Below, piece after piece: positions 39,401-46,806 of a DNA stretch of 64,000 bases. The position numbers and the translations under genes are program-made. A model generated the notes under the pieces. The model did not search any database. It saw only the letters and a program-made list of their open reading frames with translations, and was not told where the DNA came from. This DNA is from Sphingomonas sanxanigenens DSM 19645 = NX02 (lineage in GTDB: Bacteria > Pseudomonadota > Alphaproteobacteria > Sphingomonadales > Sphingomonadaceae). The stretch's first letter is position 1. The number at the start of each line of letters is the position of its first letter. The stretch is taken from positions 5,849,501-5,913,500 of the forward strand of contig NZ_CP006644.1 in NCBI RefSeq assembly GCF_000512205.2. Reading direction: 5' to 3'.

Positions 39401-41236
39401 TCAGGCCGTGTGGGGAAGCGTGGCTGCCGCGGAATCGAGAGCAGCCGGCAACGGCAGGACCTCGCCTTGCAGCAGCCGCGTCGCCTGGCGACGGTCGAGC
39501 GCGCGCGAGAAGAGGAAGCCTTGGCCATATTTGCAGCCATAGCGCTGCAGCAGCCGGCACTGCGCCTCCGTCTCGATTCCCTCGGCGACGACCCGCAGCT
39601 TGAGACCGTCGGCAATCGCGATCAGCCCCTGCACGATCGCAGCGCTGCCCGCATCGGTGCCGAGCTGCTGGACGAAGGAGCGGTCGATCTTGATGATGTC
39701 CACCGGCACCGAGAGCAGGTGCGTCAGCGAGGCATAGCCGGTACCGAAATCGTCGAGCGCGATGCGGAGCCCGCGCGCCTGCAATCCTTCGAGAACGCGG
39801 CGCACGGTATCGGCGCGCCGGTCCATATGGACCGTCTCGGTCACTTCGACGACCAGATGGCCGAGCGGCACGCGGGCATGCTCGAACGTGTCGGCCAGCG
39901 TGCGTTCGAGCAGGCCGCCGCCATGGATGTCGGCGGAGCCGACGTTGATCGAGATCTGCGGATCGGCGATGCCCAGCCGCATCCAGTGCGCGATGTCGCC
40001 GGCGACGATCCTCAGCATCCGTCGCGTGAGTTCCGGGGCGATGCGCGGGTGCGACATCGCTTGGTGGAAGGCGGCGGCCGGCAGCACTTCGCCCGTGGAC
40101 GTCGTCAGGCGGCAGAGCGCCTCGAACGACGTTACCGCCCATGTCTCCAGTTCGACGACCGGCTGATAATAGGCGTCGATACGATCTTCGTGCAGTGCGC
40201 GCTCAAGATCGTGCAACGCGTCGGGATGGCTCGCCACCGCATTGCCCAGGCTCGCGGAATAAGCGAGGTGGCCGCCGCGGTGCGACTGCTTGGCGTGCTG
40301 CAGCGCATTGGTGGCATGTTCGAACAGAATGTCGGACGTCTTCGCCGGATCGCTGATCGCAAAGCCGATGGTCGCACCGATCAGGATGGTCTCGCCCGAA
40401 AGCTGGATCGGATCGCCGATCGACGTCCCGATGCGGATCGCCAGACCCGCCGGATCGCCCAGCGCGTCTTCCTCATGCGCGATCACCGCGAAGGAATCGC
40501 CGCCGGTGCGGAAGGCGGAATCGGGCGTAACGGCGGCGGCGATGCGGCCGCCGACCAGCCGGATCACGGCATCGCCCACGCCATGGCCCAGGCTGTCGTT
40601 GACGCGGCGGAAGCCATCGAGGTCGATGAGCAGCAGCGCCCAGGGTCGCCTGTCTGCGTTTGCGAGCGCGGCCAGCGTCTGGTCGAACGCAATGCGGCTG
40701 CCGAGCCCGGTCAGCGGGTCGATCGTCTCTGCGCGGCCGGGGCCGATGCGGCCATGGCGCTCGATCGCGATGGCCAACAATTGCGCGCAGGTTGCGACCA
40801 CCTCTTCCTCGGCCGCGGTCGGACCGCGCGCCGTGCGGAAATAGAAGCCGAAAGCGCCCAGCGCGGCGCCGCGGCCATCGAGAATCGGGCTCGACCAACA
40901 GCTTTGAAAGCCTTCGGCGAGCACGACGTCGCGATAGCCGACCCAGGCGGGGTCGTTGGCGATGTCGGTGGAGGTAATCGGCCGGCGGTGGAAGATCGCG
41001 CTGCCGCACGCGCCGATTTCCGGCCCGACCGCGACGCCGTCGACCATTGCCGCGATCGCCTTCGGTAACAGGCCGTGGGCGAGGGGGTGAAGACGCCCCG
41101 TCCGGTCGACCGTCACGACCGAGGTGGCGACGTCGGGCAGCAGCGCCTCGATCTCGGTGCACAACCGGCCAGCCGTCACTTCCAGCGGATCGCCGCGCGC
41201 GACCATCTCGAGAATGATGTTCTGGAGCCGTTGCAT
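39401..41236 (-). CDS. GAF-GGDEF(degenerate)-EAL protein, likely c-di-GMP phosphodiesterase
   Basis: 611 residues. An N-terminal GAF (about 5-165), a GGDEF-type domain whose signature is TGGDSF (GGDSF at 245-249) instead of GGDEF, so cyclase activity is unlikely, and an EAL domain with the full set of catalytic motifs: SFEALCRL (Glu372), SINVGSAD, VVEVTET, ALDDFGTGYASL, IIKIDRSF and VVAEGIET. It should hydrolyse c-di-GMP, with the GAF or degenerate GGDEF as regulators. It is transcribed away from the GGDEF cyclase gene on its right across a 184-base divergent region. Confidence 0.9.
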   Translation of the reverse strand: MQRLQNIILEMVARGDPLEVTAGRLCTEIEALLPDVATSVVTVDRTGRLHPLAHGLLPKAIAAMVDGVAVGPEIGACGSAIFHRRPITSTDIANDPAWVGYRDVVLAEGFQSCWSSPILDGRGAALGAFGFYFRTARGPTAAEEEVVATCAQLLAIAIERHGRIGPGRAETIDPLTGLGSRIAFDQTLAALANADRRPWALLLIDLDGFRRVNDSLGHGVGDAVIRLVGGRIAAAVTPDSAFRTGGDSFAVIAHEEDALGDPAGLAIRIGTSIGDPIQLSGETILIGATIGFAISDPAKTSDILFEHATNALQHAKQSHRGGHLAYSASLGNAVASHPDALHDLERALHEDRIDAYYQPVVELETWAVTSFEALCRLTTSTGEVLPAAAFHQAMSHPRIAPELTRRMLRIVAGDIAHWMRLGIADPQISINVGSADIHGGGLLERTLADTFEHARVPLGHLVVEVTETVHMDRRADTVRRVLEGLQARGLRIALDDFGTGYASLTHLLSVPVDIIKIDRSFVQQLGTDAGSAAIVQGLIAIADGLKLRVVAEGIETEAQCRLLQRYGCKYGQGFLFSRALDRRQATRLLQGEVLPLPAALDSAAATLPHTA

Positions 41237-41420
41237 GCGTCGTGTCGAACCCTGAGCAAATCCGGTCGAAATGATGTTCGACGTGATCTGATTAGGAGGA
41301 GATGCTGAATATCAGGTTAAGGTCATAGTAAGATTAACGACGGTCCTTCACGGAAAACAAAAGACAGGTGCGATATAAAAAGGGAGGCGGCTGTTAACCA
41401 TCCACGGCTAGGGTGGCTCC
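41237..41420. promoter_or_regulatory. Divergent promoter region between the EAL and GGDEF genes
   Basis: This 184-base gap is noticeably richer in A and T than its surroundings. It contains GTCGAA-ATGATG-TTCGAC (41266-41283), a perfect six-base inverted repeat with a six-base spacer, near the EAL start, and an A-rich block with GATATAAAAA near 41370, which could be the rightward -10 region for the cyclase. The cyclase ATG is preceded by AGGG. A shared operator would allow opposite control of the two enzymes; that is inference. Confidence 0.35.
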
Positions 41421-43199
41421 ATGCGAACCCTGTCGCGTCCGCGCCGATCCTTTGGCCCCCTGGAAGCCGTGCTGCTGGGTCTCCTCTATTTCGTCGCGGC
41501 GGCCGCCGCGGCGCGGCTGACGCGTCTCGAGGGCGGTGTCGCCTGCCTGTGGATCGCCAATGCGCTGCTGATCGCGGTGCTCGTCTTGATGCGGCCGCAG
41601 CGATGGGGGGCGCCGGTCACCGCCTGCGGCATCGCCAGCCTGTGTGCGACGGGCCTGTTCGGTTTCGGGTGGGCGGGCGCCGTGCCGTTCATGACGATCA
41701 ACATCGGCGAGGTGCTCATAGCGGCGGCGCTGCTGCAGCGGTTCGGTCGACGGGATGCGTTCGAATCGATGAGGCATCTCGGTGTTTTCGTGCTCGCCGC
41801 GGGCGTCGCCGGGCCGGCTGCGATGGCGGTGCCGGCGGGGTTGGTGGCGAAGCTGCTGACGGGCACGGCCTTGTGGCCCAACGCCGTCAATTATTTCCTT
41901 GGCCATGCACTCGGGGCGCTGACCTTCACGCCGCTGTTCACGATGATCCTCGTCGGCGATGCCCGCCGCTGGGTGAGCGCTGCGGGCGGCAGGCGGTTGC
42001 TGGAAGGGCTTGTGCTGCTCATTGCGATCGCCGCGGTTTCCTATGGCGTGTTCGCACAACACCGCCTGCCGCTGTTGTTCCTGCCGATCCTGCCGATCAC
42101 GCTCGCGACCTTCCGGTTTGGCCGGCTCGGTGCCGTGGCCTCGTTGATGATCCTGACGACGATCGCCGGCATACTCACCGCGCATGGCATGGGCCCGCTC
42201 CGGCTGATCGATGCGAGCCCGATCGTGCATATGCGGTATCTGCAATTCTATCTCGCCGCGACGGTGCTGACGATATTGCCGGTCGCGGCGGATCTCGGCC
42301 GGCGCGACCGGCTCTATCGCAAGCTGCAGGAGAGCGAGGAACGCTTCCGGCTCATCACCGAACATGCGAGCGACATCGTCATGACGACCCTGCCAGATGG
42401 CACGATCGGCTATGTTTCGCCGTCGATCGTGCAACTGGGCGGTTACGACCCGCTCAAGCTGGTCGGGCGGCGGGCGATCGACATGATCGCGCCGTCCGAT
42501 CATGAACATGTGCGTGCCGAGTTCCTGCGTGCGCTCGACGCGCCCGAGACGACGGTGGCGTTCGAATATCGCGCGGTGACGGCCGACGGTGCCGAGCGCT
42601 GGTTCGAATCCAATGTCCGCGCGATGGTGGGCGAGGATGGCGTGGTCGACGGCGTGATCAGCGTGATCCGCGACATCGACCGGCGCAAGACGATGGAAGT
42701 CGAGCTCGCCCGAGCCGCTGCCACGGATGCGCTTACCGGCCTCGCCAATCGCCGCGCGTTCGCGACGGCGTTCGATCGCTGCCTGAACCAGGGCACCGCC
42801 TGCGGCTGCGTGGCGGTGTTCGACATCGATCATTTCAAGCGCATCAACGACCGCTACGGCCACGACGCGGGCGATCGCGTGATCCAGGCCTTCGCCGAGA
42901 TCGCGCTTCGGCATGTCCGCGAGGAGGATATGGTTGCACGGCTGGGTGGCGAGGAATTCGGTGTGATCCTGCCCGGCGTCGAGCCCGCGCAGGCGCAGGA
43001 GATCTGCGAACGCCTGCGCCGTGCGCTGGGCGCCGAGGCGATCGAGGTCGGCGCGGGCCATACCGTCTCTATGACGGTCAGCGCCGGCGTGGCGGCGTTC
43101 AGCGCCGCGCAGGATCGCGACGCGGTGATGCGCGCGGCGGATGTCGCGCTTTACGAGGCCAAGGGGGCTGGCCGCGATCGTCTCGTGCTGGCGGCTTGA
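41421..43199 (+). CDS. MASE1-PAS-GGDEF diguanylate cyclase
   Basis: 592 residues. An N-terminal MASE1-like membrane sensor with about eight spans (residues 10-290), a PAS/PAC unit (about 305-425) and a C-terminal GGDEF domain. The active site is GGEEF (509-513), and an inhibitory RxxD site, REED (500-503), lies exactly five residues before it, as expected for product-inhibited cyclases. It should make c-di-GMP from GTP in response to an unknown membrane or PAS signal. It is divergent from the EAL gene and convergent with the polysaccharide-acylation genes. Confidence 0.92.
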   Translation: MRTLSRPRRSFGPLEAVLLGLLYFVAAAAAARLTRLEGGVACLWIANALLIAVLVLMRPQRWGAPVTACGIASLCATGLFGFGWAGAVPFMTINIGEVLIAAALLQRFGRRDAFESMRHLGVFVLAAGVAGPAAMAVPAGLVAKLLTGTALWPNAVNYFLGHALGALTFTPLFTMILVGDARRWVSAAGGRRLLEGLVLLIAIAAVSYGVFAQHRLPLLFLPILPITLATFRFGRLGAVASLMILTTIAGILTAHGMGPLRLIDASPIVHMRYLQFYLAATVLTILPVAADLGRRDRLYRKLQESEERFRLITEHASDIVMTTLPDGTIGYVSPSIVQLGGYDPLKLVGRRAIDMIAPSDHEHVRAEFLRALDAPETTVAFEYRAVTADGAERWFESNVRAMVGEDGVVDGVISVIRDIDRRKTMEVELARAAATDALTGLANRRAFATAFDRCLNQGTACGCVAVFDIDHFKRINDRYGHDAGDRVIQAFAEIALRHVREEDMVARLGGEEFGVILPGVEPAQAQEICERLRRALGAEAIEVGAGHTVSMTVSAGVAAFSAAQDRDAVMRAADVALYEAKGAGRDRLVLAA

Positions 43200-43261
43200 C
43201 CCGAAGTCGCGGTGAACGTGAAATTATTGTCGTGTTGCCGCGTCGCCATGGTGTCGGTCCT

Positions 43262-43663
43262 TCAGTCCACGATCTGCACATACTCGACGGTGAGGCCGCG
43301 CGTGTAGATCGGGCTGAGAAAGTTGCAGATGAAGTTGCCCGCGCCCTGAACATGCTCGGGTTCGAGCAGCTTCATGTCGCGTGCGGCGAAATCGCGCGCC
43401 AGCGCGTCGAGGTCGGGAACCTCGAAGGCGACATGGTGGATGCCGCCGGCGCCCTTGTTGAACTTGAGCAGCGGGCCGCCATCGGGAACGACGAATTCGA
43501 GCGGCGAGCGGCCGACCGCCTCGGTGAAGATGCAAAGGGCGTGGAATTGGGGGACGTAGCCGCGATGCACCTCCGTCAGCCCCAGAACCTCCATCATCGC
43601 GAGTGCCTCTTCCTCGCTCGGCTGAACGATGCCGACATGATGGAGGGGCGGATTGACCAGCAT
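43262..43663 (-). CDS. VOC-superfamily protein, methylmalonyl-CoA epimerase-like
   Basis: 133 residues. Two beta-alpha-beta-beta-beta modules with the metal-ligand pattern of the superfamily: HHVGIV near residue 8, LEFVVPD mid-way, GGIHHVAFEVPD and the late TVEYVQIVD. The order resembles methylmalonyl-CoA epimerase more than fosfomycin-resistance or lactoylglutathione proteins. Its ATG overlaps the stop of the SGNH gene by one base (TGATG), and it is the last gene of the MBOAT-SGNH-VOC unit. A role as epimerase or binder of a hydroxyacyl thioester is a reasonable guess but only inference. The ATG at 43663 was chosen for the family N-terminus. Confidence 0.82.
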   Translation of the reverse strand: MLVNPPLHHVGIVQPSEEEALAMMEVLGLTEVHRGYVPQFHALCIFTEAVGRSPLEFVVPDGGPLLKFNKGAGGIHHVAFEVPDLDALARDFAARDMKLLEPEHVQGAGNFICNFLSPIYTRGLTVEYVQIVD

Positions 43664-44682
43664 CACTTCTTTCCTTCCGGTTCGAGCTCGGCGGCAACGC
43701 GCGGCGCCAGCCAGTCGGTCACCACGCGGGCACCGCCGCTCGTCAGGTGGGCATAATCCATGAACAGGTCGGCGCGGGGGGAAACGAAGCCGCCGTTCCA
43801 CACCGTGCCATATTGCCGGTAGAAAGGCTCTTCCTGGATCGTCGTCGGCCCGGAATAATAGGGCAGTGAGAGGAAGGCGAGCTTGACGCCGTGGCGCCGG
43901 GCGAGCGCCGCCATCCGCCGGACGTTCGTCCGGTCGTCGCCGAACTCCAGATCCGCCATGCTCTCGGGCAGCACGCGCGGATCCATGCTCGCTTCCAGCT
44001 TGCGCACGCCGCGATCGAGCTCGGCCGCGCTCGCCGGCACATCGCCCTCGCGCACCGTGCCGTCGGGCAGGTGGACGTCGCCTGTGGTGTCGTAGGTCGA
44101 GCCGAGATAGGCCTTCGCATCGAAGGTCTTGGACAGCCCCATATAGCCCGGCGCGATCTCTGCCAGGAACAGCTTCATCTGCCGGAAGGGCAGGTAGATC
44201 AGGTTCGACGGATAGTTGAGGTTGCTCACATAGCCGGGGTTCGCGATCAGCCCCGGGCGCGCCATATATTTGAATGCGGAATGGCCGAAGCGGCCGGGCC
44301 GCTCGACGACGCCGATGATGACCAGCTTGGGCTTCTTGGTCTCAAGCACCTCTTCGAGCACCGCATAATTGATGTCGCGGCCATTCTCCGGGAACGAGAA
44401 ATTGACGACATTGGCGGGCAGGCCGCGCGCGGCGAGCGCCTCGCCCAGCCGCGGCGCGTTGATGGCCGCACCGATGCGCGACGGGCCGACGACCATGACG
44501 TCGATCGGCGCCGGATCGAAGTGCGAGCGTTCATAGATCCACCGCGATTTGCGGTGGATCGTTTCGTCGAGCAGCTGCGCCCGCTGATAGGGATTGTCGG
44601 GCAGCATCGCCGCCCCCACGCCACACAGCAGCGAGACGCCGAGGATGGCGAGGGCGGTCCGGTTCGAGCGAAGGCGCTTCAT
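43663..44682 (-). CDS. Membrane-anchored SGNH-like protein, polysaccharide acylation
   Basis: 339 residues. An N-terminal signal anchor (about residues 8-26, LAILGVSLLCGVGAAML) followed by a periplasmic domain. An SGNH-type catalytic set is suggested by VVGPSRIG (Ser68), ENGRDINY with a possible oxyanion Asn, and the late FMDYAHLTSGG (Asp309 and His312). This is the pattern of AlgJ/AlgX- or DltD-like proteins that finish acyl transfer to polysaccharides with an MBOAT partner. The MBOAT gene ends 10 bases upstream on the same strand and the VOC gene follows with a one-base overlap. Confidence 0.78.
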   Translation of the reverse strand: MKRLRSNRTALAILGVSLLCGVGAAMLPDNPYQRAQLLDETIHRKSRWIYERSHFDPAPIDVMVVGPSRIGAAINAPRLGEALAARGLPANVVNFSFPENGRDINYAVLEEVLETKKPKLVIIGVVERPGRFGHSAFKYMARPGLIANPGYVSNLNYPSNLIYLPFRQMKLFLAEIAPGYMGLSKTFDAKAYLGSTYDTTGDVHLPDGTVREGDVPASAAELDRGVRKLEASMDPRVLPESMADLEFGDDRTNVRRMAALARRHGVKLAFLSLPYYSGPTTIQEEPFYRQYGTVWNGGFVSPRADLFMDYAHLTSGGARVVTDWLAPRVAAELEPEGKK

Positions 44683-44692
44683 CGATGCCTCC

Positions 44693-46258
44693 TTAGAAAT
44701 TGAAGTACAGGAAGATCGTCTGTCCGCGCTGAATGAACATCAGCCCGAAGAACAGGATCACGCCGCCATAGACGATGCCCAATGTGGACGGGCGCCACTG
44801 CCAGCGCAGCAGCGCCGGTGCCTCGTCCTTCCAGTCGCCCCAGTTATAGGCCGGGTTGAAGCGGCCCATGATCTGCTGGGTGTTGGGAGTGAAGGCGATC
44901 AGCAGCGTGCCGACCACGATCATCAGCAGGGTCGTGGTGTCGAACACCCACGGCGCCGTCTCGACCGAGACCGCTCCGCCGAGGCCAACCATCGACTGCC
45001 ACACCGTCATCGCGTCATGCACGCTCGGCGCGCGGAACACGACATTGGCAAACATCACCGCGAGCAGGGTGATGACATGGTAGGAGGCGATCTCCGCCAC
45101 GCCGGGCTCAGCCATGGTCTGCTTCAGCTTGCGCAGCCGACGCCGCTTCTGGTTGCGGCGCGCGCGCCAATATTCGTTGACGCAGACATAGATCGCGTGG
45201 AGCACGCCGAACAGCACGAACGTCCAGCCCGCACCATGCCAGATGCCGATGATCACGAAGGTGAGGAAGGTCGGCAGCATCGTTGCCATCGCGAACGCCG
45301 GCCAGGTCGAAAGGCCCCGTGCGGCCGCGGCGCGCGCCATCGGCAGCGCCAGCGGCTGGAAGATATAGGCGGTGATGAAGCGCTGCAGCGTCATGTGCCA
45401 GCGGCGCCAGTAATCGATCACGCTGGCCGCGCGCAGCGGCGAATGGAAGTTCAGCGGCAGCTTGATGCCGAACATGCGGGCAAGGCCGATCGCCATGTCC
45501 GAATAGCCAGAGAAATCGAAATAGAGCTGCAGCGTGAAGGTGATCGCGGCCATCCAGCCGGTCCACACGCTCACCGGATCGCCGCTCGCCGCCAGCTTGA
45601 ACAGCTTGTCGACCTGATCGGACAGCGGATCCGCGATCACCGTCTTCTTGAACAGGCCGATCGCGAAGATCATCAGCCCGACCATGATGTTACGGCCGAT
45701 CCAGCGCGCGAACAGCGGCCCCTGGATCTGCGGCACGATCTCCTTGTAGTGGACGATCGGCCCGGCGATCAGCTGCGGGAAGAAGGATGCGAACAGCGAG
45801 AAATCGAGGAAGCTCATCCGGTGCGCGTGGCCGCGCGCGCTGTCGATCAGATAGGCGACCTTCTGGAAGGTGAAGAAGGAGATCGCCAGCGGCAGGATGA
45901 TGCGCTCGATCTGGATGCCTGCGCCGGTCGCGAGATTGACGTTGTCGACGACGAAATTGGCATATTTGAACCAGCCGAGCAGCCCGACGTCGACCGCCAG
46001 GCCGAAGATCAGCCAGATCTTGACCAGCGTCGAGCGGTCGGCGTCATAGGCCTTCTGGATGCGATCGCCGACGACGAAGTTGAAGATGATCGAACCGAGC
46101 AGGAGCGGCAGATGGATCGGCCGCCACCAGGCATAGAAGCCCAGCGACATGATCGTGAGGCTGAGTTTCGCTACCGACTTCCACCGTCCGGGGCCGTAGA
46201 ACAGCACAAGCGCGATCGGCAGGAAGCCGAAGATGAAGACAAACGAGTTGAACAGCAT
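44693..46258 (-). CDS. MBOAT-family O-acyltransferase (AlgI/PatA-like)
   Basis: 521 residues, about eleven membrane spans. MBOAT landmarks are LPLAISFFTFQKVAYLID, SFFPQLIAGPIVHYKEIVPQ, LYFDFSGYSDMAIGLARMFG and DYWRRWHMTLQRFITAYIF, with the catalytic His341 in IIGIWHGAGWTFVLFG. In AlgI and PatA such proteins move an acyl group across the inner membrane for polysaccharide or peptidoglycan O-acylation. Here it precedes the SGNH gene by 10 bases and follows an ACP gene after a 305-base structured gap, suggesting an ACP-bound acyl donor rather than acetyl-CoA. That is inference. Confidence 0.92.
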   Translation of the reverse strand: MLFNSFVFIFGFLPIALVLFYGPGRWKSVAKLSLTIMSLGFYAWWRPIHLPLLLGSIIFNFVVGDRIQKAYDADRSTLVKIWLIFGLAVDVGLLGWFKYANFVVDNVNLATGAGIQIERIILPLAISFFTFQKVAYLIDSARGHAHRMSFLDFSLFASFFPQLIAGPIVHYKEIVPQIQGPLFARWIGRNIMVGLMIFAIGLFKKTVIADPLSDQVDKLFKLAASGDPVSVWTGWMAAITFTLQLYFDFSGYSDMAIGLARMFGIKLPLNFHSPLRAASVIDYWRRWHMTLQRFITAYIFQPLALPMARAAAARGLSTWPAFAMATMLPTFLTFVIIGIWHGAGWTFVLFGVLHAIYVCVNEYWRARRNQKRRRLRKLKQTMAEPGVAEIASYHVITLLAVMFANVVFRAPSVHDAMTVWQSMVGLGGAVSVETAPWVFDTTTLLMIVVGTLLIAFTPNTQQIMGRFNPAYNWGDWKDEAPALLRWQWRPSTLGIVYGGVILFFGLMFIQRGQTIFLYFNF

Positions 46259-46563
46259 CCTAGCGCTCTCCGCCTGCCGCCATGATCATGTGATGTTCCT
46301 TGCAGTCGCTTGAGCCAGTGGCGGGCGGCCGCGCCGAAGCGAGGCCGAACGGTCCGTATGTCGCACGGAAACCGCCGCCACCCATCGGGTGCCGGCGGCG
46401 GTCCTTCGGGGAGAGACTCCGAACGAGCGGGTCGGACGGATGCGTCCGACACCGACAATGCGAACGGCTCGGACGGCGCACGCTTGCCTGCCGGCAAGTC
46501 GATCCTGTCACCGTTCGGTCGTTCACGCGTGCCCCCCGAAAACCGCCGACCGGCGGCGTGGCC
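46259..46563. other. Structured 305-base gap between ACP and MBOAT genes
   Basis: This is the only gap of more than 300 bases in the window. I see no convincing gene. It contains several hairpins: a large imperfect one built on CCGCCGCC/GGCGGCGG (about 46371-46401), the perfect GTCGGACG-GATG-CGTCCGAC (46431-46450), CTTGCC-TGCC-GGCAAG (46483-46498) and a terminator next to the ACP stop (see next entry). The repeated GGACGG/CCGTCC motifs make it more structured than ordinary leader DNA. It should hold the leftward promoter of the MBOAT gene. Confidence 0.5.
46539..46556 (-). terminator. Rho-independent terminator after the ACP gene
   Basis: On the leftward strand the sequence reads CCGCC-GGTC-GGCGG-TTTT, starting eight bases after the ACP stop codon. 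The short GC stem with a four-base loop and T-run supports partial termination of the fkbH-acp transcript before the MBOAT gene. Confidence 0.5.
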
Positions 46564-46806
46564 TTATCCGAGCTTGCCGTCGATCACCGACACGAGCTCA
46601 CCGACGTTCTTGAGCCCTTCGATTTCGCTGTTCTTGAACTTGATCCCGAACTGGCGCTCCACCGCGACGACCAGCCGGATGTGGCTCAGGCTGTCCCACT
46701 CGTCGATGTCGTCGGCCGAGGTGTCCGCGGTGAGCTCGAAATCGTCATCGAGATCGAACACGTCGATCATGATCTCGCGGATGGTTTCAAGCGTCGATTC
46801 GGACAT
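46564..46806 (-). CDS. Acyl carrier protein
   Basis: 80 residues, very acidic. Ser39, in EWDSLSHIRLVVAVE, is the 4'-phosphopantetheine attachment site, and the helix pattern (MIDVFDLDDDFELTAD before it, NVGELVSVIDGKL after it) is standard. It is unlike a fatty-acid AcpP in context: it overlaps the end of the FkbH-like gene by 20 bases and lies before an MBOAT gene, so it is probably a dedicated carrier for the acyl group made by FkbH. The ATG at 46806 was chosen for the usual short N-terminus. Confidence 0.92.
   Translation of the reverse strand: MSESTLETIREIMIDVFDLDDDFELTADTSADDIDEWDSLSHIRLVVAVERQFGIKFKNSEIEGLKNVGELVSVIDGKLG

Noticed and set aside
39401-41236. Calling the GGDEF-EAL protein bifunctional
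   Set aside because: The cyclase signature is GGDSF, lacking the catalytic Glu of GGDEF or GGEEF; only the EAL motifs are complete.
44594-46285. A 563-codon plus-strand frame over the MBOAT gene
   Set aside because: Its sequence is mostly Arg, Asp, Gln and His without hydrophobic core, while the minus strand encodes a coherent multi-span MBOAT protein with the catalytic His.
46260-46526. A possible 88-residue minus-strand gene in the gap before the MBOAT gene
   Set aside because: Rich in Arg, Ser and Pro, with no fold or ribosome site, and it runs through hairpin sequences; kept as a structured non-coding gap.
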